Assembly (NCBI RefSeq): GCF_004331265.1
Contig: NZ_SJOO01000001.1
Span: forward strand, 310,001 to 374,000
DNA from: Enterobacter wuhouensis
GTDB taxonomy: Bacteria > Pseudomonadota > Gammaproteobacteria > Enterobacterales > Enterobacteriaceae
Reading direction: 5' to 3'
DNA: 64,000 nucleotides
This document shows positions 1 to 9,714 of the stretch, piece after piece. Positions within the stretch are counted from its first letter, which is position 1; each line of letters opens with the position of its first letter. Below the pieces are notes generated by a model, which was not told where the DNA came from, ran no database searches, and worked only from the letters and a program-made list of their open reading frames with translations. Made by a program: the position numbers and the translations under genes.

Positions 1-34
1 GGAATGGCGTTATTCTCATGCATACCCTGGAGTA

Positions 35-244
35 TACCCATACCAATAAAGGATTACCTCTAAATTGCCAGTGGGGTAGCGGTTGGGGGGAGGGAACGGC
101 AGGGGGGCTTCATAGCCGTGAAAAACCACATCTTTTTTACCGGATCATCCTACTCACTAAGGAGCATGACTTTTTTTTCGCCGCAAAACCACCCACTTTT
201 CCTTTGATTTATATCAACTTACCGCCGCTCTAAAACCCTAATGT
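35..244 (+). promoter_or_regulatory. narK promoter region: FNR site and NarL heptamers
   Basis: A perfect FNR consensus TTGATTTATATCAA lies at 204-217. Its centre is about 41 bases before the likely start point near 252, and a TAATGT -10 hexamer sits at 239-244: the usual class II FNR layout. Heptamers resembling the NarL consensus TACYYMT occur at 35-41 (TACCCAT), 55-61 (TACCTCT) and 151-157 (TACTCAC). The last is paired with AGGAGCA after two bases, a 7-2-7 arrangement. From knowledge of narK, FNR activates without oxygen and phospho-NarL activates with nitrate. The start point and the individual heptamers are inferred. No gene is supported in 1-275. Confidence 0.75.
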
Positions 245-275
245 TTGCAGCATCTTTCAAGAATCAGAGGTGTCT

Positions 276-1670
276 ATGAGTCACTCATCCGCTCCCGAAA
301 GGGAAAGTGGTTCCGTTATTACCGACTGGCGTCCGGAGGACCCGGCATTCTGGCAACAGCGTGGCCATCGTGTAGCAAGCCGTAACCTGTGGATTTCCGT
401 TCCCTGCCTGCTGTTAGCGTTTTGCGTCTGGATGTTGTTTAGTGCTGTTGCGGTAAACCTGCCCAAAGTTGGCTTTACCTTTACCACCGATCAGCTGTTT
501 ATGTTAACCGCGCTGCCGTCGCTGTCGGGAGCGCTTTTGCGCGTGCCTTACGCCTTTATGGTGCCGGTCTTTGGCGGTCGCCGCTGGACGGCGTTCAGCA
601 CCGGGATCATGATCGTTCCTTGCGTATGGTTAGGGTTTGCGGTGCAGGATACCTCTACGCCGTTTAGCGTGTTCGTGATCATCTCTCTGCTGTGCGGCTT
701 TGCGGGTGCAAACTTTGCGTCGAGCATGGCGAACATCAGCTTCTTCTTCCCGAAAGCGAAGCAGGGCGGTGCGCTGGGTATTAACGGCGGCCTGGGCAAC
801 ATGGGCGTGAGCGTGATGCAGCTGATTGCGCCGCTGGCGATCTCTGTCTCCATCTTCGCGGCCTTTGGCGGCGGTGGCGTGACGCAGCCGGACGGTTCAT
901 CTCTGTTCCTTGAGAATGCGGCCTGGATTTGGGTTCCGTTCCTGGTGGTCTTTACGCTGGCATCCTGGTTCTTTATGAACGATTTGTCAGCGTCGAAGGC
1001 CTCCCTGAGCGAGCAGCTTCCGGTACTGAAACGTGGGCACCTGTGGGTGATGGCGCTGCTCTATCTGGCAACCTTTGGCTCGTTCATCGGCTTCTCCGCC
1101 GGTTTCGCGATGCTGTCGAAAACGCAGTTCCCGGAAATTCAGATCCTGCACTTTGCGTTCTTTGGTCCGTTTATCGGCGCGCTGGCGCGTTCTCTGGGCG
1201 GGATGATTTCTGACCGTCTGGGCGGAACCCGCGTGACCCTCATGAACTTCGTGGTGATGGCTGTCTTCTGCGCGCTGCTGTTCCTGACGCTGCCGGTCGA
1301 CGGGCAGGGCGGTAACTTCCTCGCCTTCTTCGGCGTGTTTATGGTGCTGTTCCTGACGGCCGGGCTGGGAAGTGCGTCTACCTTCCAGATGATCTCCGTC
1401 ATCTTCCGTAAGCTGACCATGGACCGCGTTAAGGCGCAGGGCGGCAGTGAAGAGCAGGCGATGCGTGAAGCAGCGACCGACACGGCCGCTGCCCTGGGCT
1501 TTATCTCTGCGATTGGCGCCATTGGCGGCTTCTTTATCCCGAAAGCGTTCGGTATTTCGCTTGACCTGACCGGCTCACCGGCAGGGGCAATGAAAGTATT
1601 CCTCGTCTTCTACATCGCCTGCGTAGTGATTACGTGGCTGGTGTATGGCCGTAATACCAAGAAAAAATAA
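276..1670 (+). CDS. narK: NarK nitrate/nitrite antiporter
   Basis: Inner-membrane transporter of the nitrate-nitrite porter branch of the major facilitator superfamily; it brings nitrate in for respiration and exports nitrite. The 464-residue protein is the usual size and matches E. coli NarK along its length. The substrate-binding arginines are present at R89 and R305, and a glycine-rich nitrate signature (GGLGNMGVSVMQ) lies near 171-182. About twelve hydrophobic segments are visible. I chose the ATG at 276 because AGAGG lies just upstream and the N-terminus then matches E. coli; an in-frame GTG at 270 is the alternative. It is monocistronic, followed by a terminator and then narG. Confidence 0.97.
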   Translation: MSHSSAPERESGSVITDWRPEDPAFWQQRGHRVASRNLWISVPCLLLAFCVWMLFSAVAVNLPKVGFTFTTDQLFMLTALPSLSGALLRVPYAFMVPVFGGRRWTAFSTGIMIVPCVWLGFAVQDTSTPFSVFVIISLLCGFAGANFASSMANISFFFPKAKQGGALGINGGLGNMGVSVMQLIAPLAISVSIFAAFGGGGVTQPDGSSLFLENAAWIWVPFLVVFTLASWFFMNDLSASKASLSEQLPVLKRGHLWVMALLYLATFGSFIGFSAGFAMLSKTQFPEIQILHFAFFGPFIGALARSLGGMISDRLGGTRVTLMNFVVMAVFCALLFLTLPVDGQGGNFLAFFGVFMVLFLTAGLGSASTFQMISVIFRKLTMDRVKAQGGSEEQAMREAATDTAAALGFISAIGAIGGFFIPKAFGISLDLTGSPAGAMKVFLVFYIACVVITWLVYGRNTKKK

Positions 1671-1690
1671 GTAAGATTGATTATCCGTTT

Positions 1691-1717
1691 GCGCGGCCTC
1701 AGTGCCGCGCTTTTTTT
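1691..1717 (+). terminator. narK intrinsic terminator
   Basis: The stem GCGCGGC / GCCGCGC (1691-1697 with 1704-1710) has a six-base loop and is followed at once by seven T. It sits 20 bases after the narK stop. Confidence 0.85.
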
Positions 1718-1804
1718 ATTACGTATTTAGTTACAACATACTTATCTGTTTTCACAGGCGCGCCGCGGGTAACACTGCGATCGCTATCGCATTACAGGCG
1801 TCTC

Positions 1805-1996
1805 TACCCCTTAATACCTAAGATGTTAAATGCTGCCCCGCTTTTTGTACGATAAATAGAGAATATCCTTATAAATCATTAATATAAAAAATCAAAAAAT
1901 ATACCGCTTTGGTGGTATTCGACGTAATACCTCCCTTAACAGACCCCGTCCGCCTTGATCGTTATCAATTCTCACCATCTTTCATAGCGTTACCTT
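1805..1996 (+). promoter_or_regulatory. narGHJI control region: FNR site and NarL sites
   Basis: A consensus FNR site TTGATCGTTATCAA lies at 1955-1968, with a TACCTT -10 candidate at 1991-1996, placing the start point near 2003. A NarL-type 7-2-7 palindrome TACCGCT-TT-GGTGGTA lies at 1902-1917, about 93 bases upstream of that start, close to the -89 NarL site known in E. coli. A further heptamer TACCCCT at 1805-1811 is about 195 upstream, where E. coli has its distal NarL site. The AT-rich stretch 1871-1902 between them could bind IHF, which bends this promoter in E. coli; that is inference. It fills the narK-narG gap. Confidence 0.75.
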
Positions 1997-2054
1997 CGCT
2001 GCAAATCAGCAATGTCGATTTAGAGAGCCACAGGCTCCACACAGGAGATACCCG

Positions 2055-5000
2055 ATGAGCAAATTTTTGGACCGGTTTCGCTACTTCAAACAGAAGGGTG
2101 AAACTTTTGCCGATGGGCACGGCCAGGTTCTGGAGACTAACCGGGACTGGGAAGACGGTTACCGCCAGCGCTGGCAGCATGACAAAGTCGTCCGTTCTAC
2201 CCACGGCGTAAACTGCACTGGCTCATGCAGCTGGAAGATTTTCGTCAAAAACGGGCTGGTGACCTGGGAAGTGCAGCAGACGGACTATCCGCGCACGCGC
2301 CCGGACCTGCCAAACCACGAACCGCGCGGCTGTCCGCGCGGCGCGAGTTACTCCTGGTATCTCTACAGCGCTAACCGCTTGAAATACCCGTTGATGCGCA
2401 AGCGCCTGATGAAAATCTGGCGTGAAGCGAAAGCCCAGCACAGCGATCCGGTTGATGCCTGGGCATCGATTATCGAAGACGCCGACAAAGCGAAAAGCTT
2501 TAAGCAGGCACGCGGTCGCGGCGGCTTCGTGCGTTCCTCATGGAAAGAAGTCAACGAGCTGATTGCCGCCTCTAACGTCTATACCGTAAAAACCTACGGC
2601 CCTGACCGCGTAGCGGGCTTCTCGCCAATCCCGGCGATGTCGATGGTCTCTTATGCCTCCGGCGCGCGCTACCTCTCCCTGATTGGCGGGACCTGCCTGA
2701 GCTTCTATGACTGGTACTGCGACCTGCCGCCTGCGTCTCCGCAGACCTGGGGCGAGCAGACCGACGTGCCTGAATCCGCCGACTGGTATAACTCCAGCTA
2801 CATCCTGGCCTGGGGCTCTAACGTTCCTCAGACCCGTACCCCGGACGCACACTTCTTTACCGAAGTGCGCTACAAAGGCACCAAGACCGTTGCGATTACC
2901 CCTGACTACGCCGAAATCGCGAAGCTGTGCGACCTGTGGTTAGCACCGAAGCAGGGTACCGATGCGGCAATGGCGCTGGCGATGGGCCACGTGATGCTGC
3001 GCGAGTTCCACCTGGACAAGCCTAGCCAGTACTTTACCGACTACGTGCGTCGCTACACCGACATGCCAATGCTGGTGATGCTGGAAGAGCGTGACGGCTA
3101 CTATGCCGCGGGCCGTATGCTGCGCGCCGCTGACCTGGTGGATGCGCTGGGTCAGGAAAACAATCCACAGTGGAAAACCGTTGCCTGCAACAGCAGCGGT
3201 GAGCTGATTGCGCCAAACGGCTCTATCGGCTTCCGCTGGGGCGAAAAAGGCAAGTGGAACCTGGAACAGCGCGACGGTACGTCCGGTGAAGAGACCGATC
3301 TGCGCCTGAGCATGCTGGGCAGCCAGGACGAGATCGCGGACGTGGGCTTCCCGTACTTCGGCGGGGAAGGGACCGAGCACGTTAACAAAGTGGAGCTGCA
3401 AAACGTCCTGATACATAAGCTGCCGGTGAAACGCCTGCAGCTGGCCGACGGTTCAACCGCGCTGGTCACCACCGTGTACGATCTGACCATGGCTAACTAC
3501 GGCCTCGATCGCGGCCTGAACGACGAAAACTGCGCAACCGGCTACGACGAGGTGAAAGCGTACACCCCGGCGTGGGCTGAGCAGATCACCGGCGTTCCGG
3601 CGGCGCAGATCACCCGCATCGCGCGTGAATTTGCAGAGAACGCCGACAAAACCCACGGTCGTTCGATGATTATCGTCGGTGCCGGTCTGAACCACTGGTA
3701 TCACCTCGATATGAACTATCGCGGCCTGATCAACATGCTGATCTTCTGCGGCTGCGTTGGCCAGAGCGGCGGCGGCTGGGCGCACTATGTGGGCCAGGAA
3801 AAACTGCGTCCGCAGACCGGCTGGCAGCCGCTGGCGTTTGCCCTCGACTGGCAGCGTCCGGCACGCCACATGAACAGCACCTCCTACTTCTATAACCACT
3901 CCAGCCAGTGGCGCTACGAGACGGTTACCGCGCAGGAATTACTGTCGCCGATGGCGGATAAATCCCGCTACAGCGGCCACCTGATTGACTTCAACGTTCG
4001 CGCTGAACGCATGGGCTGGCTGCCGTCTGCACCGCAGCTGGGTACCAACCCGCTGCGCATTGCGGAAGAGGCGAAGAAAGCAGGCATGACGCCGGTGGAT
4101 TACACCGTTAAATCCCTGAAGGAAGGCTCCATTCGCTTCGCGGCGGAACAGCCTGAAAACGGTAAAAACCATCCGCGCAACCTGTTCATCTGGCGCTCCA
4201 ACCTGCTCGGTTCTTCCGGTAAGGGCCACGAGTTTATGCTGAAGTATCTGCTCGGAACCGACCACGGTATTCAGGGTAAAGATCTCGGCAAGCAGGGCGG
4301 CGTGAAGCCTGAAGAAGTGGAATGGCAGGATAACGGCCTGGACGGCAAGCTGGATCTGGTGGTGACGCTGGACTTCCGTCTGTCCAGCACCTGCCTGTAC
4401 TCCGATATCGTTCTGCCAACGGCAACCTGGTACGAAAAAGACGACATGAATACCTCGGATATGCATCCGTTTATTCATCCGCTGTCTGCTGCCGTTGACC
4501 CGGCGTGGGAATCCAAAAGCGACTGGGAAATTTACAAAGGCATCGCCGAGAAATTCTCCGAAGTCTGCGTAGGTCACCTGGGCAAAGAAACCGACGTGGT
4601 GACGCTGCCGATCCAGCACGACTCCGCCGCCGAACTGGCGCAGCCGCTGGACGTGAAGGACTGGAAAAAAGGCGAGTGCGACCTTATCCCGGGCGTGACC
4701 GCGCCGCACATCATTCCAGTTGAGCGTGACTACCCGGCGACCTACGAGCGCTTTACCTCTATCGGCCCGCTGATGGAGAAAATCGGCAACGGCGGTAAAG
4801 GGATTGCCTGGAATACCCAGAGCGAAATGGATCTGCTGCGTAAGCTCAATTACACCAAGGCAGATGGCCCGGCCAAAGGCCAGCCGATGCTGAATACCGC
4901 GATTGATGCTGCGGAGATGATCCTGACTCTGGCTCCGGAAACCAACGGCCAGGTGGCCGTGAAGGCCTGGGCCGCGCTGAGTGAGTTTACCGGTCGTGAC

Positions 5001-5798
5001 CACAAGCATCTGGCCCTGAATAAAGAAGACGAGAAAATCCGCTTCCGCGATATCCAGGCCCAGCCGCGCAAAATTATCTCCAGCCCGACCTGGTCAGGCC
5101 TGGAAGACGAGCACGTTTCCTATAACGCAGGCTATACCAACGTTCACGAGCTGATCCCGTGGCGCACCCTGACCGGTCGTCAGTCTCTGTATCAGGATCA
5201 CCAGTGGATGCGTGATTTCGGTGAGAGCCTGCTGGTGTACCGTCCACCAATCGACACCCGCTCGGTGAAGGCGGTGATGGGCGAGAAGTCCAACGGTAAT
5301 CCGGAGAAAGCGCTGAACTTCCTCACGCCGCACCAGAAGTGGGGTATCCACTCCACCTACAGCGACAACCTGCTGATGCTGACGCTGGGTCGCGGTGGTC
5401 CGATTGTGTGGATGAGCGAAGCCGATGCCAAAGATCTGGGCATTGTGGATAACGACTGGATTGAGGTGTTCAACACCAACGGTTCGTTAACCGCGCGTGC
5501 GGTGGTGAGCCAGCGCGTTCCGGCGGGAATGACCATGATGTACCACGCGCAGGAACGTATCGTGAACATTCCTGGCTCAGAAATTACCGAGCAGCGCGGC
5601 GGTATTCACAACTCGGTCACCCGTATTACGCCGAAGCCAACCCATATGATCGGTGGCTATGCGCAGCTGGCCTACGGCTTTAACTACTACGGCACCGTAG
5701 GATCTAACCGCGATGAGTTCGTGGTGGTACGTAAGATGAAGAATATTAACTGGTTAGACGGCGAAGGTAATGATCAGGTACAGGAGAGCGTAAAATGA
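2055..5798 (+). CDS. narG: Respiratory nitrate reductase A, alpha subunit
   Basis: Catalytic subunit of the membrane-bound, cytoplasm-facing nitrate reductase. It reduces nitrate to nitrite at a molybdenum bis-molybdopterin guanine dinucleotide centre. The 1247 residues equal E. coli NarG. The FS0 iron-sulfur cluster ligands are visible near the N-terminus (H50, C54, C58, C93), and the Mo-ligand aspartate is D223 in the segment WYCDLPP. There is no twin-arginine signal, as expected. AGGAG precedes the ATG. The stop overlaps the narH start as ATGA, so translation is probably coupled. First gene of narGHJI. Confidence 0.98.
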   Translation: MSKFLDRFRYFKQKGETFADGHGQVLETNRDWEDGYRQRWQHDKVVRSTHGVNCTGSCSWKIFVKNGLVTWEVQQTDYPRTRPDLPNHEPRGCPRGASYSWYLYSANRLKYPLMRKRLMKIWREAKAQHSDPVDAWASIIEDADKAKSFKQARGRGGFVRSSWKEVNELIAASNVYTVKTYGPDRVAGFSPIPAMSMVSYASGARYLSLIGGTCLSFYDWYCDLPPASPQTWGEQTDVPESADWYNSSYILAWGSNVPQTRTPDAHFFTEVRYKGTKTVAITPDYAEIAKLCDLWLAPKQGTDAAMALAMGHVMLREFHLDKPSQYFTDYVRRYTDMPMLVMLEERDGYYAAGRMLRAADLVDALGQENNPQWKTVACNSSGELIAPNGSIGFRWGEKGKWNLEQRDGTSGEETDLRLSMLGSQDEIADVGFPYFGGEGTEHVNKVELQNVLIHKLPVKRLQLADGSTALVTTVYDLTMANYGLDRGLNDENCATGYDEVKAYTPAWAEQITGVPAAQITRIAREFAENADKTHGRSMIIVGAGLNHWYHLDMNYRGLINMLIFCGCVGQSGGGWAHYVGQEKLRPQTGWQPLAFALDWQRPARHMNSTSYFYNHSSQWRYETVTAQELLSPMADKSRYSGHLIDFNVRAERMGWLPSAPQLGTNPLRIAEEAKKAGMTPVDYTVKSLKEGSIRFAAEQPENGKNHPRNLFIWRSNLLGSSGKGHEFMLKYLLGTDHGIQGKDLGKQGGVKPEEVEWQDNGLDGKLDLVVTLDFRLSSTCLYSDIVLPTATWYEKDDMNTSDMHPFIHPLSAAVDPAWESKSDWEIYKGIAEKFSEVCVGHLGKETDVVTLPIQHDSAAELAQPLDVKDWKKGECDLIPGVTAPHIIPVERDYPATYERFTSIGPLMEKIGNGGKGIAWNTQSEMDLLRKLNYTKADGPAKGQPMLNTAIDAAEMILTLAPETNGQVAVKAWAALSEFTGRDHKHLALNKEDEKIRFRDIQAQPRKIISSPTWSGLEDEHVSYNAGYTNVHELIPWRTLTGRQSLYQDHQWMRDFGESLLVYRPPIDTRSVKAVMGEKSNGNPEKALNFLTPHQKWGIHSTYSDNLLMLTLGRGGPIVWMSEADAKDLGIVDNDWIEVFNTNGSLTARAVVSQRVPAGMTMMYHAQERIVNIPGSEITEQRGGIHNSVTRITPKPTHMIGGYAQLAYGFNYYGTVGSNRDEFVVVRKMKNINWLDGEGNDQVQESVK

Positions 5799-7330
5799 AA
5801 ATTCGTTCACAAGTCGGCATGGTGCTGAATCTGGATAAATGCATCGGCTGTCACACCTGCTCAGTCACCTGTAAAAACGTCTGGACCAGCCGCGAAGGCA
5901 CCGAATACGCCTGGTTCAACAACGTGGAAACCAAGCCGGGCACCGGCTTCCCGACCAACTGGGAAGACCAGGAGAAATACAAGGGCGGCTGGATCCGCAA
6001 AATCAACGGCAAAATTCAGCCGCGCATGGGTAACCGCGCGATGCTGCTGGGTAAAATCTTCGCTAACCCGCATCTGCCGGGCATTGACGATTACTACGAG
6101 CCGTTTGATTTTGACTATCAGAACCTGCATAACGCAGCGGAAGGGAAACATCAGCCGATTGCCCGCCCTCGCTCGCTGATTACCGGTCAGCGCATGAACA
6201 AGATCGAAAAAGGCCCGAACTGGGAAGACGATCTGGGCGGCGAGTTTGAGAAGCTGTCGAAAGACAAAAACTTCGAGAACATGCAGAAGGCGATGTACGG
6301 CCAGTTCGAAAACACCTTCATGATGTACCTGCCGCGCCTGTGCGAGCACTGCCTCAACCCGGCGTGCGTGGCGACCTGCCCGAGCGGCGCCATCTACAAG
6401 CGTGAAGAGGACGGCATCGTCCTGATCGACCAGGACAAGTGCCGCGGCTGGCGTATGTGTATCACCGGCTGCCCGTACAAAAAAATCTACTTCAACTGGA
6501 AGAGCGGCAAGTCAGAGAAGTGCATCTTCTGCTATCCGCGCATCGAAGCCGGTATGCCAACCGTCTGTTCAGAAAGCTGCGTGGGCCGTATTCGCTACCT
6601 AGGCGTGCTGCTGTACGACGCGGACGCGATTGAAACGGCAGCGAGCACCGAGCACGAGAAAGACCTTTATCAGCGTCAGCTGGACGTGTTCCTCGATCCT
6701 AACGATCCGAAAGTGATCGAGCAGGCGCTGAAGGACGGCGTGCCGCAGAGCGTGATCGACGCTGCGCAGCAGTCGCCGGTGTACAAAATGGCAATGGACT
6801 GGAAGCTGGCCCTGCCGCTGCATCCGGAATACCGCACGCTGCCGATGGTCTGGTACGTGCCGCCTCTGTCACCGATTCAGTCTGCCGCCGACGCGGGCGA
6901 ACTGGGCAGCAACGGCATTCTGCCGGACGTCGAAAGCCTGCGTATCCCGGTTCAGTACCTGGCAAACCTGCTGACCGCAGGCGATACCCAGCCTGTACTG
7001 CTGGCGCTGAAGCGTATGCTGGCGATGCGCCACTTCAAACGTACCGAAACCGTCGACGGCGTGATTGACACCCGTGCGCTGGAAGAGGTGGGTCTGACCG
7101 AAGCGCAGGCGCAGGAGATGTACCGCTACCTGGCGATTGCCAACTACGAAGACCGTTTCGTGGTGCCGAGCAGCCACCGCGAACAGGCTCGCGAAGCCTT
7201 CCCGGAAAAAAGCGGATGTGGCTTTACCTTCGGTGACGGTTGCCACGGTTCAGACACGAAATTCAACCTGTTCAACAGCCGCCGCATCGACGCGATGGAT
7301 GTGACCAGCAAAACGGAGCCGCACCAATGA
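5795..7330 (+). CDS. narH: Respiratory nitrate reductase A, beta subunit
   Basis: Iron-sulfur electron-transfer subunit linking NarI haem to NarG. The 511 residues are one fewer than E. coli. Four cysteine groups are visible. The first is C16-x2-C-x2-C-x3-C. The others are CEHCLNPAC...C, CRGWRMC...C (Trp replaces a Cys, the mark of the 3Fe-4S cluster) and CIFC...CSESC. The stop overlaps the narJ start as ATGA. Cytoplasmic face of the inner membrane. Confidence 0.98.
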   Translation: MKIRSQVGMVLNLDKCIGCHTCSVTCKNVWTSREGTEYAWFNNVETKPGTGFPTNWEDQEKYKGGWIRKINGKIQPRMGNRAMLLGKIFANPHLPGIDDYYEPFDFDYQNLHNAAEGKHQPIARPRSLITGQRMNKIEKGPNWEDDLGGEFEKLSKDKNFENMQKAMYGQFENTFMMYLPRLCEHCLNPACVATCPSGAIYKREEDGIVLIDQDKCRGWRMCITGCPYKKIYFNWKSGKSEKCIFCYPRIEAGMPTVCSESCVGRIRYLGVLLYDADAIETAASTEHEKDLYQRQLDVFLDPNDPKVIEQALKDGVPQSVIDAAQQSPVYKMAMDWKLALPLHPEYRTLPMVWYVPPLSPIQSAADAGELGSNGILPDVESLRIPVQYLANLLTAGDTQPVLLALKRMLAMRHFKRTETVDGVIDTRALEEVGLTEAQAQEMYRYLAIANYEDRFVVPSSHREQAREAFPEKSGCGFTFGDGCHGSDTKFNLFNSRRIDAMDVTSKTEPHQ

Positions 7331-8037
7331 TTGAACTCGTCATTGTTTCGCGTCTGCTCGAGTACCCGGATGCTGCGCTTGCGCAGCATCAGCAGGAACT
7401 CTTTGATGCACTCGCGTCATCTGAAAACCTGGACAAAGAGGACGCTCAGAAGCTGGGCGTTTTCCTCCGCGATCTGTTAGCCCGCGATCTTCTGGACGCG
7501 CAGGCGGACTACAGCCAGCTGTTCGATCGCGGTCGCGCCACCTCGCTGCTGCTGTTTGAACACGTTCACGGTGAATCCCGCGACCGCGGTCAGGCGATGG
7601 TGGATCTGATGTCCCAGTATGAGCAGCACGGCCTGCAGCTTGACAGCCGAGAGCTGCCCGATCATCTGCCGCTGTACCTGGAATATCTGGCGCAGCTGCC
7701 TAAAGAAGAGGCGCTTGGCGGCCTGCAGGACATCGCACCGATTCTGGCGCTGCTAGGCGCGCGTCTTCAGCAGCGTGAAAGCCGCTACGCCGTGCTGTTC
7801 GACCTGCTGATGAAGCTGGCAAACGCATCGGTCGACGGTGAAAAAGTGGCGGAGAAAATTGCGGATGAAGCCCGCGACGACACTCCGCAGGCGCTGGACG
7901 CGGTCTGGGAAGAAGAGCAGGTGAAATTCTTTGCTGACCAGAAGTGCGGCGAGTCTGAAATCTCTGCTCACCAGCGTCGTTTTGCCGGGGCCGTTGCTCC
8001 GCAATATTTGAATATCTCTAACGGAGGACGGCAATAA
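7327..8037 (+). CDS. narJ: Nitrate reductase molybdenum cofactor assembly chaperone
   Basis: System-specific chaperone (TorD/DmsD-like family) that binds apo-NarGH and assists cofactor loading before docking on NarI; it is not part of the final enzyme. The protein is 236 residues, the E. coli length. The reading frame stays open further upstream, but the ATG at 7327 overlaps the narH stop and begins [15 protein letters not shown], as in E. coli. The C-terminus is charged and acidic. The TAA overlaps the narI ATG by one base (TAATG). Confidence 0.97.
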   Translation: MIELVIVSRLLEYPDAALAQHQQELFDALASSENLDKEDAQKLGVFLRDLLARDLLDAQADYSQLFDRGRATSLLLFEHVHGESRDRGQAMVDLMSQYEQHGLQLDSRELPDHLPLYLEYLAQLPKEEALGGLQDIAPILALLGARLQQRESRYAVLFDLLMKLANASVDGEKVAEKIADEARDDTPQALDAVWEEEQVKFFADQKCGESEISAHQRRFAGAVAPQYLNISNGGRQ

Positions 8038-8714
8038 TGCACTTCCTGAATATGTTCTTCTTTGACATCTACCCGTATATCGCGGGCACCGTGTTCCTGG
8101 TGGGAAGCTGGCTGCGTTATGACTATGGCCAGTACACCTGGCGTGCTGCCTCCAGCCAGATGCTGGACCGCAAGGGGATGAACCTGGCGTCTAACCTGTT
8201 CCACATCGGGATCCTGGGCGTGATTGCAGGCCATGCATTCGGAATGTTGACGCCGCATTGGATGTATGAAGCGTGGTTGCCGCTGGAAGTGAAACAGAAG
8301 ATGGCAATGTTCGGTGGCGGTGCTGCGGGTCTTATGTGTCTGGTTGGCGGCCTGTTGCTACTTAAACGCCGCCTCTTCAGCCCTCGCATTCGCGCTACGA
8401 CAACCCCAGCAGATATTCTGGTGATGTCGGTACTGGTTATCCAGTGTGCGCTGGGTCTGCTGACCATTCCATTCTCTGCGCAGCATATGGACGGCAGCGA
8501 AATGATGAAGCTGGTCGGCTGGGCGCAGTCCGTCGTGACCTTCCACGGCGGTGCGTCTGAACACCTGGACGGCGTGGCGTTTATTTTCCGCATGCACCTG
8601 GTGCTCGGCATGACCCTGTTTGTGCTGTTCCCGTTCTCTCGTCTGGTACACATCTGGAGCGTGCCGGTGGAATACCTGACGCGCAAATACCAGATTGTGC
8701 GTGCCCGCCGCTAA
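8037..8714 (+). CDS. narI: Respiratory nitrate reductase A, gamma subunit (cytochrome b)
   Basis: Membrane cytochrome b that oxidises quinol at the periplasmic side and passes electrons to NarH. The 225 residues match E. coli, with five hydrophobic helices. The four haem-ligand histidines are all present at H56, H66, H187 and H205. GGAGG lies just before the ATG, inside the end of narJ. The last codons overlap the end of a convergent gene by four bases, and the operon terminator follows at 8734. Confidence 0.98.
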   Translation: MHFLNMFFFDIYPYIAGTVFLVGSWLRYDYGQYTWRAASSQMLDRKGMNLASNLFHIGILGVIAGHAFGMLTPHWMYEAWLPLEVKQKMAMFGGGAAGLMCLVGGLLLLKRRLFSPRIRATTTPADILVMSVLVIQCALGLLTIPFSAQHMDGSEMMKLVGWAQSVVTFHGGASEHLDGVAFIFRMHLVLGMTLFVLFPFSRLVHIWSVPVEYLTRKYQIVRARR

Positions 8715-9607
8715 TTTACCGTTTTGACCCTAACCCCGCGCTCGCGGGGTTTTTTTTCGCCCCAGCCAAGATTATTTCCCGCCGCCGCGAACAGGATCAG
8801 CGCGCCGCCCGCCAGCTGCGTGAGGTTTAGCGAATGTCCAAACACCAGGTTGTCGACCACAAGTGCCACCACCGGATAGATAAACGATAGCGAGCCGGTA
8901 ATGGGCGTCGGCAGTTTCTGAATGGCGCTATAGAGCAGCTGGTACATGATGCCGGTATGGACAATGCCTAACGTCAGCAACATTGGCCAGGGGAAGTCAC
9001 CGGATAGTGTTGGCATGCTCGCAAATGGCAAAAGCATCGCTACGCCCGTCAGCACCTGTATAAAAGCGATGTGCTGCGGTGCGATGGACCTGAGCTTTCG
9101 GGCAATGATTGCCGTCAGCGCATAGAAGAAGGCTGCACCCAGGGCCAGGCCGATCCCGACAAGCCATTCCTTGCTGTGCGCGCCGCTCAGCTCGCTGGAG
9201 AGCAATATCACTACGCCACCAAAGGCGAGGAACAGCCAACCCCACTTCACCAGACTCACGCGCTCGCCTAAAAGCATGCCCATCATGACCAGCATGAACG
9301 GCTGGGTGTTATACACCACGGTAGAAAGCCCAATAGAGATCCGTTCGTAGGCGGCGAACAGTAACAGCCAGTTCACCACTAATGCCACGCCGCCCAGAAT
9401 GGCCAGCAGCAGCGTGGTGCGGGTAAGGGGGCTAAAGGGCTTTTGACTTACCCGAATAAAAATAAAAAGCGCGACTGCCCCGATAAGGCAGCGCCAGAAC
9501 ACCACTTCCGTCACCGGCAGGCCGCTGAGTAAAACAAACGCGCCTATAGAGCCGGAAATCAACATCGCCAGGCACATTTGCCAGACGCCTTTTTGTAAAT
9601 CGCCCAT
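8711..9607 (-). CDS. EamA/DMT-family inner-membrane exporter
   Basis: Predicted drug/metabolite-transporter superfamily permease of 298 residues with about ten hydrophobic helices arranged as two EamA repeats; the YNTQPFM and [18 protein letters not shown] segments are typical. The substrate is unknown. The divergent Lrp/AsnC-type regulator suggests amino-acid or metabolite efflux (inference). A strong AGGAGG at 9614-9619 best serves the second of two ATGs (9607); 9610 is possible. The tail [14 protein letters not shown] is encoded across the narI terminator and stops four bases inside narI. E. coli has no gene of this kind beside narI. Confidence 0.85.
   Translation of the reverse strand: MGDLQKGVWQMCLAMLISGSIGAFVLLSGLPVTEVVFWRCLIGAVALFIFIRVSQKPFSPLTRTTLLLAILGGVALVVNWLLLFAAYERISIGLSTVVYNTQPFMLVMMGMLLGERVSLVKWGWLFLAFGGVVILLSSELSGAHSKEWLVGIGLALGAAFFYALTAIIARKLRSIAPQHIAFIQVLTGVAMLLPFASMPTLSGDFPWPMLLTLGIVHTGIMYQLLYSAIQKLPTPITGSLSFIYPVVALVVDNLVFGHSLNLTQLAGGALILFAAAGNNLGWGEKKPRERGVRVKTVN
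8734..8757 (+). terminator. narGHJI terminator, inside the convergent gene
   Basis: CCCCGCG-CT-CGCGGGG (8734-8749) is followed by eight T. It is an intrinsic terminator for the plus strand. It lies wholly inside the 3' end of the minus-strand EamA gene, where it encodes part of that protein's last residues. Confidence 0.85.
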
Positions 9608-9714
9608 CATTCACCTCCTGATTAATGACGTTATTGTCGAAAATCGCTGTCGGGTTTTACAGGGGTGAGATAAGGTGAAATGCAGTAATGCCTTTTTTTA
9701 ATTAGGAGGAAACG

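Noticed and set aside
18..233. 71-codon ORF at the window start
   Set aside because: It runs through the narK control region including the FNR and NarL sites, and the protein looks random.
3939..5009. Long open frame (356 codons) antisense to narG
   Set aside because: It lies wholly within narG, which is certain. GC-rich codon bias commonly leaves the opposite strand open. The translation has no recognisable domain and no proper ribosome site.
8734..8757. Terminator as evidence that the EamA gene is truncated or misread at its end
   Set aside because: The EamA frame is intact through the hairpin to a stop four bases inside narI, and the transmembrane part ends well before it, so the tail overlap does not imply a broken gene.
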